From Chloroflexota bacterium (GTDB taxonomy: Bacteria; Chloroflexota; Dehalococcoidia; Lucifugimonadales; UBA3495): a DNA stretch of 50,522 nt. Below are positions 41,991 through 50,145 of the stretch, in pieces. The notes under the pieces are model-generated. The model made no database searches. It saw only the letters and a program-made list of their open reading frames with translations, and was not told the DNA's origin. Within the stretch, counting starts at the first letter, position 1. Each line of letters begins with the position of its first letter. The stretch spans positions 1 through 50,522 of the forward strand of contig JAPPCX010000086.1 in assembly GCA_028875655.1 (NCBI GenBank), in the 5' to 3' direction. The position numbers and the translations under genes are program-made.

Positions 41991-42443
41991 TTACTCGTCC
42001 TGGGGCAGGTAGGCGTTGGGGACGACCGCGCTGCCCTGGCCCACGCCGGTAGTGTCGCCGCGCTGGTTCTCGACCTTGATGTCCACTGAGACGCGGCTGC
42101 CGTTGACCTCGCGGCTGACGCCGGCGACACTGCCCGTGAAAGTGATGGTGTCGCCGGGACGGACGGGGCGCAGGAACCGCAGATCCACCGTGCCGGTGTG
42201 GTTGAACACGTCGCTGCCAAAGTAACGGCGCAGCAGTTCCAGGGCGAAGGACAGCGACATCCGGCCCGAGGCCACCGTGCCCTCGGTGCCCAGGGTCTCG
42301 CGGGCGGTCTCTTCGTCGGTGAACTGTGAGGGTTCCGAATCGCCACCGCTGCCCTCAAAGAGGTTGATGGCCTCCTGGGTCATTTCCTTGATCAGCGGGG
42401 GCAGTTCGTCCCCCACCTCGTAGGCGCGCGCTAGCCTCCCCAT
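41991..42443 (-). CDS. Hotdog-fold MaoC-like protein, longer partner
   Basis: The 150-residue protein has the MaoC-like strand-helix pattern. GDELPPLIKEMTQEAINLFE is followed by GGDSEPSQFTDEETA where the hydratase motif DxNPxHxD would lie, and ASGRMSLSFALELL for the central helix. It ends FLRPVRPGDTITFTGSVAGV. The Asp is kept, but the catalytic His is Gln, so hydratase activity is uncertain. It overlaps the next gene by 13 bases; the two hotdog proteins probably form a heterodimer acting on enoyl-CoA or 3-hydroxyacyl-CoA. Confidence 0.82.
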   Translation of the reverse strand: MGRLARAYEVGDELPPLIKEMTQEAINLFEGSGGDSEPSQFTDEETARETLGTEGTVASGRMSLSFALELLRRYFGSDVFNHTGTVDLRFLRPVRPGDTITFTGSVAGVSREVNGSRVSVDIKVENQRGDTTGVGQGSAVVPNAYLPQDE

Positions 42444-42850
42444 TTCTTGCCGACCTCCGTGGGCTGCTTGAGCTCGTGGGTGATGACGCGGTCAATGAGC
42501 CGGCCGTCCTCGTCCACGGAAACGGCCTCGGTGACGATGTAGTTCTTGCCGCGGCGCAGGTACTTGTCGGCGATCCAGGCGCGCACGGTGATGGTCTTGC
42601 CGGCGACGGGAGGGTTGTAGCAGTGGAAGGCGCACCGGGCGTTGACGGAACCGGCGTCGCGGTACCGGGCGTTGTACTGCTTGACGTCCACCTTGTGGGA
42701 GATGGTGGGGAAGCTAGCCTCCGGGTCCATCACCCCCTGGCGGTAGGTGTCGATCATCTCCTGCGTAAGGAGGTACTGGTAGGTCTCGAAGGTTTCGCCG
42801 ACCTCCAGAGCGTCCCAGTCCAGGAGTATGCGGTCATCCGCTGCTACCAT
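42431..42850 (-). CDS. Hotdog-fold MaoC-like protein, shorter partner
   Basis: The 139-residue protein has the beginning of a MaoC N-domain (DWDALEVGETFETYQYLLTQ), then HCYNPPVAGKTITVRAWIAD and RGKNYIVTEAVSVDEDGRLI, which are hotdog strands. The helix motif with catalytic Asp and His is not seen, as in the non-catalytic subunits of heterodimeric hydratases. AAGGAAG lies before ATG 42850. The 13-base overlap with the partner gene supports joint production. Confidence 0.8.
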   Translation of the reverse strand: MVAADDRILLDWDALEVGETFETYQYLLTQEMIDTYRQGVMDPEASFPTISHKVDVKQYNARYRDAGSVNARCAFHCYNPPVAGKTITVRAWIADKYLRRGKNYIVTEAVSVDEDGRLIDRVITHELKQPTEVGKKWGG

Positions 42851-43439
42851 AGCTGCACTTCCTTATGATGACAGGTACTGTTGAGAGAAAATATCGGAGT
42901 CTCGCAAATTGTCAAGAGGCGGCGGATTTGGGAGATGGTCGTGGGCATACGTCTCCGGGCGTTTTACATCGACGGTCAGGATTATGGGTTTTCCCGCTCA
43001 TTTCCGCTCATTTCGGTTCATTTGAGTAGGGCGTTGGGGCGGGTTATGGCGGTGAATGGGGGCCGATTGGGCGGGTTTGGGCGTGGGGGTGTTGGCAGGT
43101 GGGCATTGGGATGGCTGGCGGGATGTGAGATTGCGGGACCGGCTGGTTTTTCGCATAGTGAGTTCATGTTAGAACTGGCGAGCCGTTAGGGTCAATGGGC
43201 GGGTGTCATCTTGTTAGAATCGGGATTTGCCGGCCCCGTATCAAGTACGGGGTGACCCCGTGTCGAGCACGGGGCAGGCTGTTATTTTGGGATTTACAGG
43301 ATTGGGGGGCGCTCCGGGCTTATTGGGAGCGGCTGAACGCTGGCGGCGGGGGCGGTGTGGGCGAGGATGGACGTATTGCATCGTGGTGGGTGGACCTGCA
43401 AAAAGTTGCCATTGTCAGTTCGGCAAAATATCACGCATT
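42851..43439. other. Non-coding stretch with several repeat types
   Basis: No convincing gene is present; open frames here are low-complexity and lack ribosome binding sites. A 10-bp tandem CGCTCATTTC occurs at 42995-43004 and 43005-43014, with a degenerate third copy to 43024. G-rich runs follow at 43050-43110. At 43213-43310, AGAATCGGGATTTG and GGGATTTACAGGATTGG resemble the flanks of the 2537 repeat, and they enclose two CCCCGTxTCxAG-type palindromes (43234-43252, 43256-43274). It seems to be a landing site for repeats between the catabolic block and the restriction-modification pair. Confidence 0.7.
43234..43274. repeat. Two adjacent CCCCGTA..TACGGGG-type palindromes
   Basis: The 19-bp palindromes at 43234-43252 and 43256-43274 differ by four bases from each other and resemble the one at 7242-7260. 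They are nested between halves of another repeat type. Confidence 0.8.
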
Positions 43440-44522
43440 CTAAGTGCGAGTGAGTTGATCCACCTCGCGGTTCCATGCCGTTTTCACTGCCGTTGGGGTC
43501 TCCTCATCCTCTAGCCGTTCCATGAGCGCGGTGAAGAAAGCCGCTCTACCGGCGGCGCCGATGGTTACCAAAGTTTGGTGAATCCAGTCCGTTATTTGGA
43601 TGAAGTTCACCTCATGGCCTTGGGCAAAGTACGCCCGCGCCTGAATGCGAGCCTGCTCGACGACGCCATCCGTAATCAGAAACAAATAGTCTGCAATTGC
43701 GTGCGGCGAGATTTTCGCCTGAAACGTTGCCACGACGCGCTCTGCATTCACCTCTCGTTCAGTCACCTCAGCAGCAAACGCTATTTCTCCATTCTCTCGC
43801 ACCGTCACATCTCCACCAGCCCCGCCAGCGGCATCCGACACGTTGATACCTTGCACTTCAATTTCCCAGCCAAGATTGAATCTCTCGCGGATGCCGATCA
43901 GCGCGGCCTCAACGAGGTACATGGGAAATCGTCCGCCGCTCGGAGTAGCAATTAGCCGATTCATCAACGTGGCAATCTGTTCCAAGCTGATGCGGCCCAG
44001 CCTAGCGATCTGAATTTGAGACGCTTCGCGCAGGTCATAGAAGCAAAGAAGCAGCTGGTCAATAAACTGAACGACCGCATCTTTTTCGAGGGTCCGAACC
44101 TGTTCGATCAACGACAAGAAGACGTCAAAATCGCCCTTGTTCCGTAATCCAGCGCGGGTGCTAGGCGCATCGAACGCCACGGAGCGCCTGAACACAGCCA
44201 GATATGGCCCGCGTGAACTCGGGACACGGTTATCTTTCAGGAAAGGGTTGACTACGTTTTCGTCAAGGGATCGTCCGTTGAACGCTGCGTCATCCAAGTT
44301 CGCATATGGGAGCAGGATGTTAATCTCAGGGTCGCACCAAAAGGCCAATGCGCAACCCAACAGGGCCTCGCGGAAGGACTGAGTGCGAGACGCAAATACT
44401 TGATCCAAGCCGTCTGCCAATTCTTTGGTGGCTTCAGGCCGAGTGCCTTGTATCGCTGCCTTGGAAATAGCTGCAAACCGCTTATCCAGCAACGCGCGGC
44501 TCGCCCCGTAGTCAACAGGCAT
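43440..44522 (-). CDS. Type II restriction endonuclease, possibly SacI-family
   Basis: The 360-residue protein has YLVEAALIGIRERFNLGWEI followed by VQGINVSDAAGGAGGDVTVR and AFAAEVTEREVNAERVVATF. The D...E-x-T spacing suggests a PD-(D/E)XK-type active site, with GGDVTV giving the Asp and FAAEVTE the Glu. It resembles the SacI-type restriction enzymes, but I hold that name loosely. It starts 9 bases after an adenine methyltransferase gene, so the two form a type II system. The gene is clearly less GC-rich than its neighbours, consistent with transfer. Confidence 0.75.
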   Translation of the reverse strand: MPVDYGASRALLDKRFAAISKAAIQGTRPEATKELADGLDQVFASRTQSFREALLGCALAFWCDPEINILLPYANLDDAAFNGRSLDENVVNPFLKDNRVPSSRGPYLAVFRRSVAFDAPSTRAGLRNKGDFDVFLSLIEQVRTLEKDAVVQFIDQLLLCFYDLREASQIQIARLGRISLEQIATLMNRLIATPSGGRFPMYLVEAALIGIRERFNLGWEIEVQGINVSDAAGGAGGDVTVRENGEIAFAAEVTEREVNAERVVATFQAKISPHAIADYLFLITDGVVEQARIQARAYFAQGHEVNFIQITDWIHQTLVTIGAAGRAAFFTALMERLEDEETPTAVKTAWNREVDQLTRT

Positions 44523-44531
44523 GTCGGTTCT

Positions 44532-45413
44532 CTAGAAGTTCACCCATAGCGACTCAAACCGCGCCGTTTTGACCGAGTGGCACAATTTCTCGGGCGCATC
44601 GATACGCCGGAATTCACTGTAGATATCTTCCATTAGTTCACAGCGATAGCCAGAAATAGCGACTTTGCCCTTTACCTTGTTGAGCAACTCAGCGAGACTG
44701 CGGTGCCCTTCATCGCTCATTTCGTCTCCGTAAGCTCGTTTGTCGCCGCGTGACTCGTGAGGATACGGGGGATCGCAGTAGAAGAGCGTTTCTTCGTCGT
44801 CGTACAAACGTATAACGTCGTCTGCTGGCCGGTTTTCAATCTGCACCCGAAGCAAGCGCTCGGCAATCTCCGGCAGTGAATCCACGCTTCCAAGCCAACG
44901 AGAGACTACGCCCGACATCCCGGCACGGCTTGTCAGCCTACAGTTTGCCCATCGTCCTAGCGTCGCTGACTGAGCGAGCCCGGTTCGTACCTGTCGAGCT
45001 CGCACAAAAAAACGCCTGGCGCGTTCGAGATCGGTCAGTCCGGTTTCGTTCTGACAAGCGATATAGAACTCCTCGCGCGAGAATGGTGTGAAAGCGATTT
45101 GACGAACAAGCTCATCGGGCTGGGCGCGTAGTGTGCGGAAAAACGTGGTTACTTCACCATCGAGGTCGTTGTAAGTTTCGACCGGAGATGGCTCACGGTT
45201 CAGAAGTACTGCTGCCGACCCCCCGAAGGGCTCGCAATAGTGGCGCGCTTTGGGCAAAAGCGGGAGCAACCAACCAAGGTGGCTGAACTTCCCCCCGTAC
45301 CAGCCGAATGCGATTTTGTGCTGCCCCTTCGGACGCCGGCGTGGGGAAACCAGCGGGGATGCGCCCTCAGCGGTTACGTCATCCAGGTAGATTAGGGATG
45401 GTGAGCGACTCAT
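44532..45413 (-). CDS. DNA adenine methyltransferase (D12 class)
   Basis: The 293-residue enzyme has the Dam-type order: IAFGWYGGKFSHLGWLLPLL with motif X, CEPFGGSAAVLLNREP with motif I, and TLFYCDPPYPHESRG with the catalytic DPPY near residue 215. SAM-dependent N6-adenine methylation would protect host DNA from the downstream endonuclease. A 28-residue N-terminal extension is unusual. It leads the operon. An inverted repeat at 45475-45491 upstream could be an operator. Base composition matches the restriction gene. Confidence 0.92.
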   Translation of the reverse strand: MSRSPSLIYLDDVTAEGASPLVSPRRRPKGQHKIAFGWYGGKFSHLGWLLPLLPKARHYCEPFGGSAAVLLNREPSPVETYNDLDGEVTTFFRTLRAQPDELVRQIAFTPFSREEFYIACQNETGLTDLERARRFFVRARQVRTGLAQSATLGRWANCRLTSRAGMSGVVSRWLGSVDSLPEIAERLLRVQIENRPADDVIRLYDDEETLFYCDPPYPHESRGDKRAYGDEMSDEGHRSLAELLNKVKGKVAISGYRCELMEDIYSEFRRIDAPEKLCHSVKTARFESLWVNF

Positions 45414-45474
45414 TGAACGGTCCCTGAGATGCCGTGGGATAGGTTCCGAGGCGAATTTGTCCGACGATAGAAAT

Positions 45475-45491
45475 ACTCGTGTAACACAAGT
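45475..45491. promoter_or_regulatory. Palindrome upstream of the restriction-modification operon
   Basis: ACTCGTGTAACACAAGT is an inverted repeat with seven of eight arm positions paired around one A. It lies about 62 bases before the methyltransferase start. It could bind a regulator, but no controller-protein gene is in the window. Confidence 0.35.
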
Positions 45492-45535
45492 GATCGGATG
45501 CTAGGCCGCTGGGCGGGCAATGTCAACCCCCGGCG

Positions 45536-45666
45536 TAGCGCTGAGCTTGTCCACCCGTACCGTGATGGCGGTGGCGACACTGTAGGTGTTAGCGGTTCCG
45601 ATGACCCAGTCCATGGGCCGGTCGGTGGGTATGTTCTCAGGCGCGGTCAGCCTGGGCGGGCTGGCG
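45536..45666 (+). pseudogene. 131-bp duplicate fragment of the MFS gene at 48379
   Basis: By eye, 118 of 131 bases match 48461-48591 with no gaps. The translated fragment reads ALSLSTRTVMAVATL, stop, VLAVPMTQSMGRSVGMFSGA, so it has an in-frame stop and no ends. It overlaps the 3' end of the helicase gene on the other strand, giving that protein its last nine residues. Confidence 0.85.
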
Positions 45667-47076
45667 TCGCTCTGCCGACCGTCGTTCCCTGGTCCATGAC
45701 TTACGCGTGAACCGGCGACCTAGGCCCCGCTCGATCTCGCGCCACTTGCGGTCTTCGTCCGGCGTGATGAACGTGATCGCCTCGCCGGCGCGACCCATGC
45801 GGCCGGTGCGGCCCACGCGGTGGGTGAACAGCTGCTCCGAGTCGGGGAGGTCGTAATTGATCACCTGTCCGATGCCCTCAACGTCCAGGCCGCGAGCGGC
45901 CACGTTGGTGGCAACCAGGATTGGGGCGATTCCCGAGCGGAAATCCTTCATCACCCGCTCGCGGGCGACCTGGCTGAGATTGCCCTGCAGCGCGCCCACG
46001 GGGTAACCCAACTCGTCCAATTGTCGGGCCAGTCTTTTGACACCGTGCTTGGTTTTCCCAAACACCAGGACCGGCGCCCCGTCCCGGCGGTCCAGCAGCA
46101 TGCGCAGCGCGTCCATCTTGTCAGTTTTACGGATGCTGTAAACGAGATGTTCCACGGTTGGCAGGGCTTCGAAATCGGCGTCCACCGACACCGTGACCGG
46201 ATCATGGAGGTGTTTCCTGGCGGTCTTCGCCACCCAGTCCGGCACGGTGGCCGAAAACAGCGCCGTCTGCCGCTGAGTCGGAGTCGCGCCCAAAATGGCG
46301 TCGACGTCACGGGCGAAGCCTCTATCGAGCATCTCGTCAGCTTCGTCCAGAACCAGGAAACGAACTGATTTCAGGTTCAGACTGCCCTGACGGACGTGAT
46401 CCAACGTCCGGCCCGGCGTGCCGATGATGATCTGCGCGCCCTGCCGCAACGCCTTGTGGTCCTTGCCCACCGATCGCCCGCCGTACAGCAGGGTAACGTG
46501 CAAACCTTGTGATCCGGCGAGATCCTCCACGACGCCGCCCACCTGGATGGCCAACTCGCGGGTAGGCACGAGGACCAACGCCTGCACCTGCCGGGCGGTG
46601 GCGTCGCATTGTTCCACCAGCGGGACCGCAAACGCCAGGGTTTTCCCGGATCCGGTGCGAGCCTGACCAATCAGGTCCCGGCCTTCCAGCAAGGGAGGTA
46701 TCGACTGTTCCTGTATCGGGGTGGGATCGGATATGTTCATACTGGCTATGGCCGCCCTGGTGGCGCGATTCAGCACCATGCCGGGGAAGACGGTTTCCCA
46801 TGCCTGGACGTCTGATGGGCTGCCATCGGCGGAAACCTGCGGAGACGTCGGTTTGCGGCCTTCCGCAGCACGGGAAGCAGTGGCGCCGTTTCGCCGCAGG
46901 TATAAGCAGGATGGACAATAAACGGGCCGACCCTCGGTCGGCCGGAACGGAACGGTGGTGGCGTCTCGGCAGTCCGCGCAAATGGCGGGATGCCGCTGCG
47001 GTCGGTTGATTTGTGGGCTGTTGGTATGATTGCGATTCTTGGAGCGTGCGCCAGTCTGGCGGGGTTGAAATGACAT
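45637..47076 (-). CDS. DEAD-box RNA helicase with N-terminal zinc motif
   Basis: The 479-residue protein carries the helicase motifs: Q motif (DPTPIQEQSIPPLL), motif I ARTGSGKT, Ia PTRELAIQ, Ib TPGRTLDH, II VLDEADEML, III SATVP, V ATNVAARGLDV and VI HRVGRTGRMGRAG. Residues 30-62 hold two Cys pairs (CADC and CPSC) around PFRPTEGRPVY, a small zinc-binding module fused upstream. It would remodel RNA, for example in ribosome assembly or mRNA decay. ATG 47076 has AAGGAG eleven bases upstream, better supported than ATG 47121. The last nine residues come from antisense reading of the MFS gene fragment. Confidence 0.92.
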   Translation of the reverse strand: MSFQPRQTGARSKNRNHTNSPQINRPQRHPAICADCRDATTVPFRPTEGRPVYCPSCLYLRRNGATASRAAEGRKPTSPQVSADGSPSDVQAWETVFPGMVLNRATRAAIASMNISDPTPIQEQSIPPLLEGRDLIGQARTGSGKTLAFAVPLVEQCDATARQVQALVLVPTRELAIQVGGVVEDLAGSQGLHVTLLYGGRSVGKDHKALRQGAQIIIGTPGRTLDHVRQGSLNLKSVRFLVLDEADEMLDRGFARDVDAILGATPTQRQTALFSATVPDWVAKTARKHLHDPVTVSVDADFEALPTVEHLVYSIRKTDKMDALRMLLDRRDGAPVLVFGKTKHGVKRLARQLDELGYPVGALQGNLSQVARERVMKDFRSGIAPILVATNVAARGLDVEGIGQVINYDLPDSEQLFTHRVGRTGRMGRAGEAITFITPDEDRKWREIERGLGRRFTRKSWTRERRSAERRQPAQADRA

Positions 47077-47322
47077 AGAGGGAAAAACTCCTTGGTCTCT
47101 AATTATAACAGCGTTCCGCATCGGCCAACGTCGCGCTTAATGCATTATACTGACGCCACATTTCCATACTCCTGAACAGCAGATAAAGGGAGAACGATCA
47201 TCGCCAACGAAACAGCGAACCGGCCGAACAGCGAGCCAGCACTCAGTGGGGAACCCGCGGACGCTACGGCGGGCGGTATTGACGAACGGCCACGCAATGA
47301 GGAATATCTCAAGTTACGCCGT

Positions 47323-48366
47323 TTGATGTTGGAGCACGGGCTCCTGGATCGGCAATACGCTTCCTACGCAATCAAGTTATCAAGCGCTTTCGCGCTGCTC
47401 ATCGCCAGCGCAGCCGTACTGGCAGTTTTTGACAGCCTGTGGGTGCAGTTGGCAAACGCGGCCCTGATGGCGTGCGCGTTCAGCCAGTTCGCTTTCCTGG
47501 GGCATGACTCCGGACACCGTCAGGTCTTCCGGTCGGTGAAGCGGAACGATATGCTGATGATGCTGGCCGCGGTGGTTACGGGCCTGGCGCCCAGCTGGTG
47601 GCAGGAAAAGCACATCAAGCATCACGTCAGCCCCAACCAGATGGGGCATGATAGCGATATCGAAGTTTCGGTTTTCGCTTTCACGCGCGCGCAGGCGCTG
47701 GATTCCTGGGGAGTGGCGCGGTTCTTTATCCGCCATCAAGCCTTCTGGTTCTACCCGATGCTCCTGCTCACGTCGTACAGTTTGCTGTTCGCGGGCATTG
47801 TCTTCCTGGCGCGGCGGCAAGGGGTGAAGTATCCGGTCCTCGAACCCATTGTCGTGGCGACCGCAATAGCCGCCTATCTTGTCCTGGTTTTTACCTTCCT
47901 GCCCTTTTGGCACGGGGTGCTGTTCATCGCGGTCCACCGGGGTTTGCTTGGATTGCACCTGGGTTCAGTCTTTGCTCCCAATCACAAGGGGATGCCAATC
48001 CTGGCGCCTGGCGCCGAGCTCGATCACCTGCGGCAGCAGGTGTTGACGTCCCGGAACGTCATTCCCAATCCGGTCGTTGATTACATGTACGGTGGGTTGA
48101 ACTATCAGATTGAGCACCACCTCTTTCCCAGCATGCCCCGCAACCGTTTGAAGGATGCCAGGCCCCTGGTCAGGGCTTTCTGCGCTGACCACGGAGTTCT
48201 CTATCACGAGACGGGATTCTGGCGGTCAAATCAAGAGATACTGAGCTATCTGCACGCGGTGAGCGCGCCCTTGCGCCACAATCGCCGTAAGCCGGCGAGC
48301 AGCCTGGATTGCCTGGCCGGGGGCCCGGCTCGGTCGAAACAGCGCCCGGCATATGCCCTCTTCTGA
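47323..48366 (+). CDS. Membrane fatty acid desaturase
   Basis: The three histidine boxes of the membrane di-iron desaturases are present: LGHDSGHRQVF, EKHIKHHVSPNQ and YQIEHHLFPSMP. The Gln-Ile-Glu-His-His form is typical of front-end (delta-6/delta-9-like) desaturases. About four membrane spans are visible. It would introduce a double bond into membrane acyl chains using oxygen, which fits an aerobe. TTG 47323/ATG 47326 is the first standard start, but no ribosome binding site precedes it. The frame is open and protein-like back to about 47194 (NEEYLKLRRL just upstream), where AAAGGGAG sits before ATC ATC. The true start may therefore be upstream and non-standard. Confidence 0.88.
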   Translation: MMLEHGLLDRQYASYAIKLSSAFALLIASAAVLAVFDSLWVQLANAALMACAFSQFAFLGHDSGHRQVFRSVKRNDMLMMLAAVVTGLAPSWWQEKHIKHHVSPNQMGHDSDIEVSVFAFTRAQALDSWGVARFFIRHQAFWFYPMLLLTSYSLLFAGIVFLARRQGVKYPVLEPIVVATAIAAYLVLVFTFLPFWHGVLFIAVHRGLLGLHLGSVFAPNHKGMPILAPGAELDHLRQQVLTSRNVIPNPVVDYMYGGLNYQIEHHLFPSMPRNRLKDARPLVRAFCADHGVLYHETGFWRSNQEILSYLHAVSAPLRHNRRKPASSLDCLAGGPARSKQRPAYALF

Positions 48367-48378
48367 GAGGGTAGAGCA

Positions 48379-49767
48379 ATGACCAACGTTACGGGCTTGC
48401 GGACCCGGATGGCCCACGCGCTGCCCTTCTACTACGGCTGGGTGGTCGCGGGGAATGGGGTGGCGCTGAGCTTGTCCACTCGCACCGTGATGGCGGTGGC
48501 GACGCTCTCCGTGTTCGTGGTTCCGATGACCCAGTCCATGGGCTGGTCGGTGGGGATGTTCTCCGGTGCGGTCAGCCTGGGCGGGCTGGCGGCGGTGTTC
48601 GTTTCGCCAATCGTGGGGAGATGGCTGGACAAGTACGGGGCGGGCGTCATCCTGGGGGCGGGTTCATTCGCCACGGGGGCGATCGCCGTCGGGCTGGCCT
48701 TTGTCGCTCATCCGCTGGCGTTCTATGCGCTGTACGTGCCGGGGCGGATGATTTTCTCCGGGCCGCTGGAGATGGGGTTGCCCACGGCCGTCAGCAACTG
48801 GTTCATCCGGCGGCGTCCGGTGGGGCTGGCAGTAGATCACATCGCCAAGGGGGCTGGCCTGGCCATGGTGCCGTGGGCGATGACGCTGATCATCACGGGA
48901 TATGACTGGCGAACGGCTTGGGTCGTGCTGGGCATCCTGACGTTCGCGCTGGGGGTGGCGCCGTCCCTGCTGCTGGTGGCGCGCCGGCCGGAGGACATGG
49001 GGCTGGAACCAGACCCGGAGCCGGCGCGGGAGGATTCACTCGAACGGAGTTCCGGCAACCGGGCTTCCGGCGATCAGGATGCCGAGGCGGCCAGCGGTTC
49101 CGGCAACTCGGGCAGCTTTGCTGAGATCGATTTCACGGTGGGGCAGGCGCTGCGGACGCGGGCGTTCTGGATCCTGGCGATCTTTTCCGGCGCCAGCATG
49201 ATGGTCCAGGCGGGGCTGAGCCTGCACCAGGTGTCCCACTACATCAGCCAGGGCATCGACCCGCGGTTTGCCGCGATCAGCGCGAGCACGTTCGCCCTGG
49301 CCCAGATGCCGGCGGGCCTCTTCTGGGCAGCGCTGGCGCGGCGGGTTCCCATCCGGTTCCTGATGATGTTCGCGTCGTTCGTGGTAACGCTGGCCGCGGC
49401 GGGGACGGTGATGAGCGACTGGCTGCTGCCGGAGATAATCTCGGCAGCGGGGATCGGGTTCGGCGTAGGCGGCCTGCACCTGCTGATCCGGCTGGTGTGG
49501 GCAGACTACTACGGCAGGCAGAACCTGGGGACGATCCGCGGGCTGACGATGTCGGTTCAGGTGGGCGGGCAGGCGCTGGGGCCGGTGATCGCCGGGTTCA
49601 TGTTCGACTATTTCGACAGCTACCGGATTCCGTTTTCGTTCTTCGCCGTGGCGGTGTTCTTGGCGGGGCTGATGGCGGTGGCGGCCAGGCCGCCGCGGGC
49701 GCCGGGGGAGGCGTCCACGCGGGAACCGGCGGATGTGCCGGGTTTATCGGAGCGGCATACTCCATAA
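48379..49767 (+). CDS. MFS transporter
   Basis: The 462-residue protein has twelve predicted spans, opening ALPFYYGWVVAGNGVALSLS with the loop 2-3 motif VGRWLDKYGAGVI. A polar, serine/glycine-rich central loop occupies residues 215-255 (REDSLERSSGNRASGDQDAE). The opening resembles that of the protein at 5904. It follows the desaturase gene by 12 bases with AGAGGGTAGAG before the ATG, so the two may be co-transcribed. A 131-bp piece of this gene is duplicated at 45536-45666. The substrate is unknown. Confidence 0.87.
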   Translation: MTNVTGLRTRMAHALPFYYGWVVAGNGVALSLSTRTVMAVATLSVFVVPMTQSMGWSVGMFSGAVSLGGLAAVFVSPIVGRWLDKYGAGVILGAGSFATGAIAVGLAFVAHPLAFYALYVPGRMIFSGPLEMGLPTAVSNWFIRRRPVGLAVDHIAKGAGLAMVPWAMTLIITGYDWRTAWVVLGILTFALGVAPSLLLVARRPEDMGLEPDPEPAREDSLERSSGNRASGDQDAEAASGSGNSGSFAEIDFTVGQALRTRAFWILAIFSGASMMVQAGLSLHQVSHYISQGIDPRFAAISASTFALAQMPAGLFWAALARRVPIRFLMMFASFVVTLAAAGTVMSDWLLPEIISAAGIGFGVGGLHLLIRLVWADYYGRQNLGTIRGLTMSVQVGGQALGPVIAGFMFDYFDSYRIPFSFFAVAVFLAGLMAVAARPPRAPGEASTREPADVPGLSERHTP

Positions 49768-49824
49768 CTGTTCAGGTTCGATAGAATGCACGGGCGATAA
49801 TCCGCCATTCCCGCTTCTCCCCAC

Positions 49825-49850
49825 GTCATTCCCGCGAAAGGGGAAATCAG
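49825..49850. repeat. Diverged copy of the REP-like GTCATTCCCGCG unit
   Basis: GTCATTCCCGCGAAAGGGGA followed by AATCAG differs from the copies at 397 and 16004 in the right arm. A further partial unit lies at 49803. It lies between the MFS gene and hicA, both reading toward it. Confidence 0.75.
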
Positions 49851-49880
49851 AAAGTAGTTTTACCGCACTGTTGCTGATTT

Positions 49881-50141
49881 TCATTCCCGGAACCGCTCCG
49901 GTATCTGTCCGCGGCGCCGGCGGGCCTCGTCAAACTCGGCGCGGGTTAGGCCGATTTGATCGAGGATAGAGCCCATTGTAACCGGGTCAACATCGCCGCG
50001 GTGTCTTGGCACAGCAGTCCGCAATCCCAGTCTGTCATGGCGAAAAGCTGTGTGGTCGCCACCTTCTTCTTGCCTGAAATTGAGTCGTCGCAATAGCCTG
50101 ACAACTTCCCGCCTATCGACTCCCGGAATATATGGCGGCAT
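49881..50141 (-). CDS. hicA: HicA-family toxin
   Basis: The 86-residue protein has the HicA/YcfA double-stranded-RNA-binding-like fold: GVDRREVVRLLRRLNFRQEE then GGDHTAFRH, with the catalytic His, and VDPVTMGSILDQIGLTRAEF at the end. HicA cleaves mRNA and is held in check by HicB. It starts 4 bases after the antitoxin gene, giving the antitoxin-first order. The family's GSHxxF reads GDHTAF here. Confidence 0.9.
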   Translation of the reverse strand: MPPYIPGVDRREVVRLLRRLNFRQEEGGDHTAFRHDRLGLRTAVPRHRGDVDPVTMGSILDQIGLTRAEFDEARRRRGQIPERFRE

Positions 50142-50145
50142 CCGG

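Noticed and set aside
42995-43024. CRISPR-like short repeats
   Set aside because: Only two and a half adjacent 10-bp units without spacers; no cas genes in the window.
42881-43189. 102-codon plus-strand open frame in the intergenic stretch
   Set aside because: Low-complexity Gly/Arg composition over repeats, no family resemblance and no convincing ribosome binding site.
45498-45710. 70-codon plus-strand open frame next to the helicase
   Set aside because: It runs through the MFS gene fragment in a different frame from the parent gene and has no ribosome binding site.
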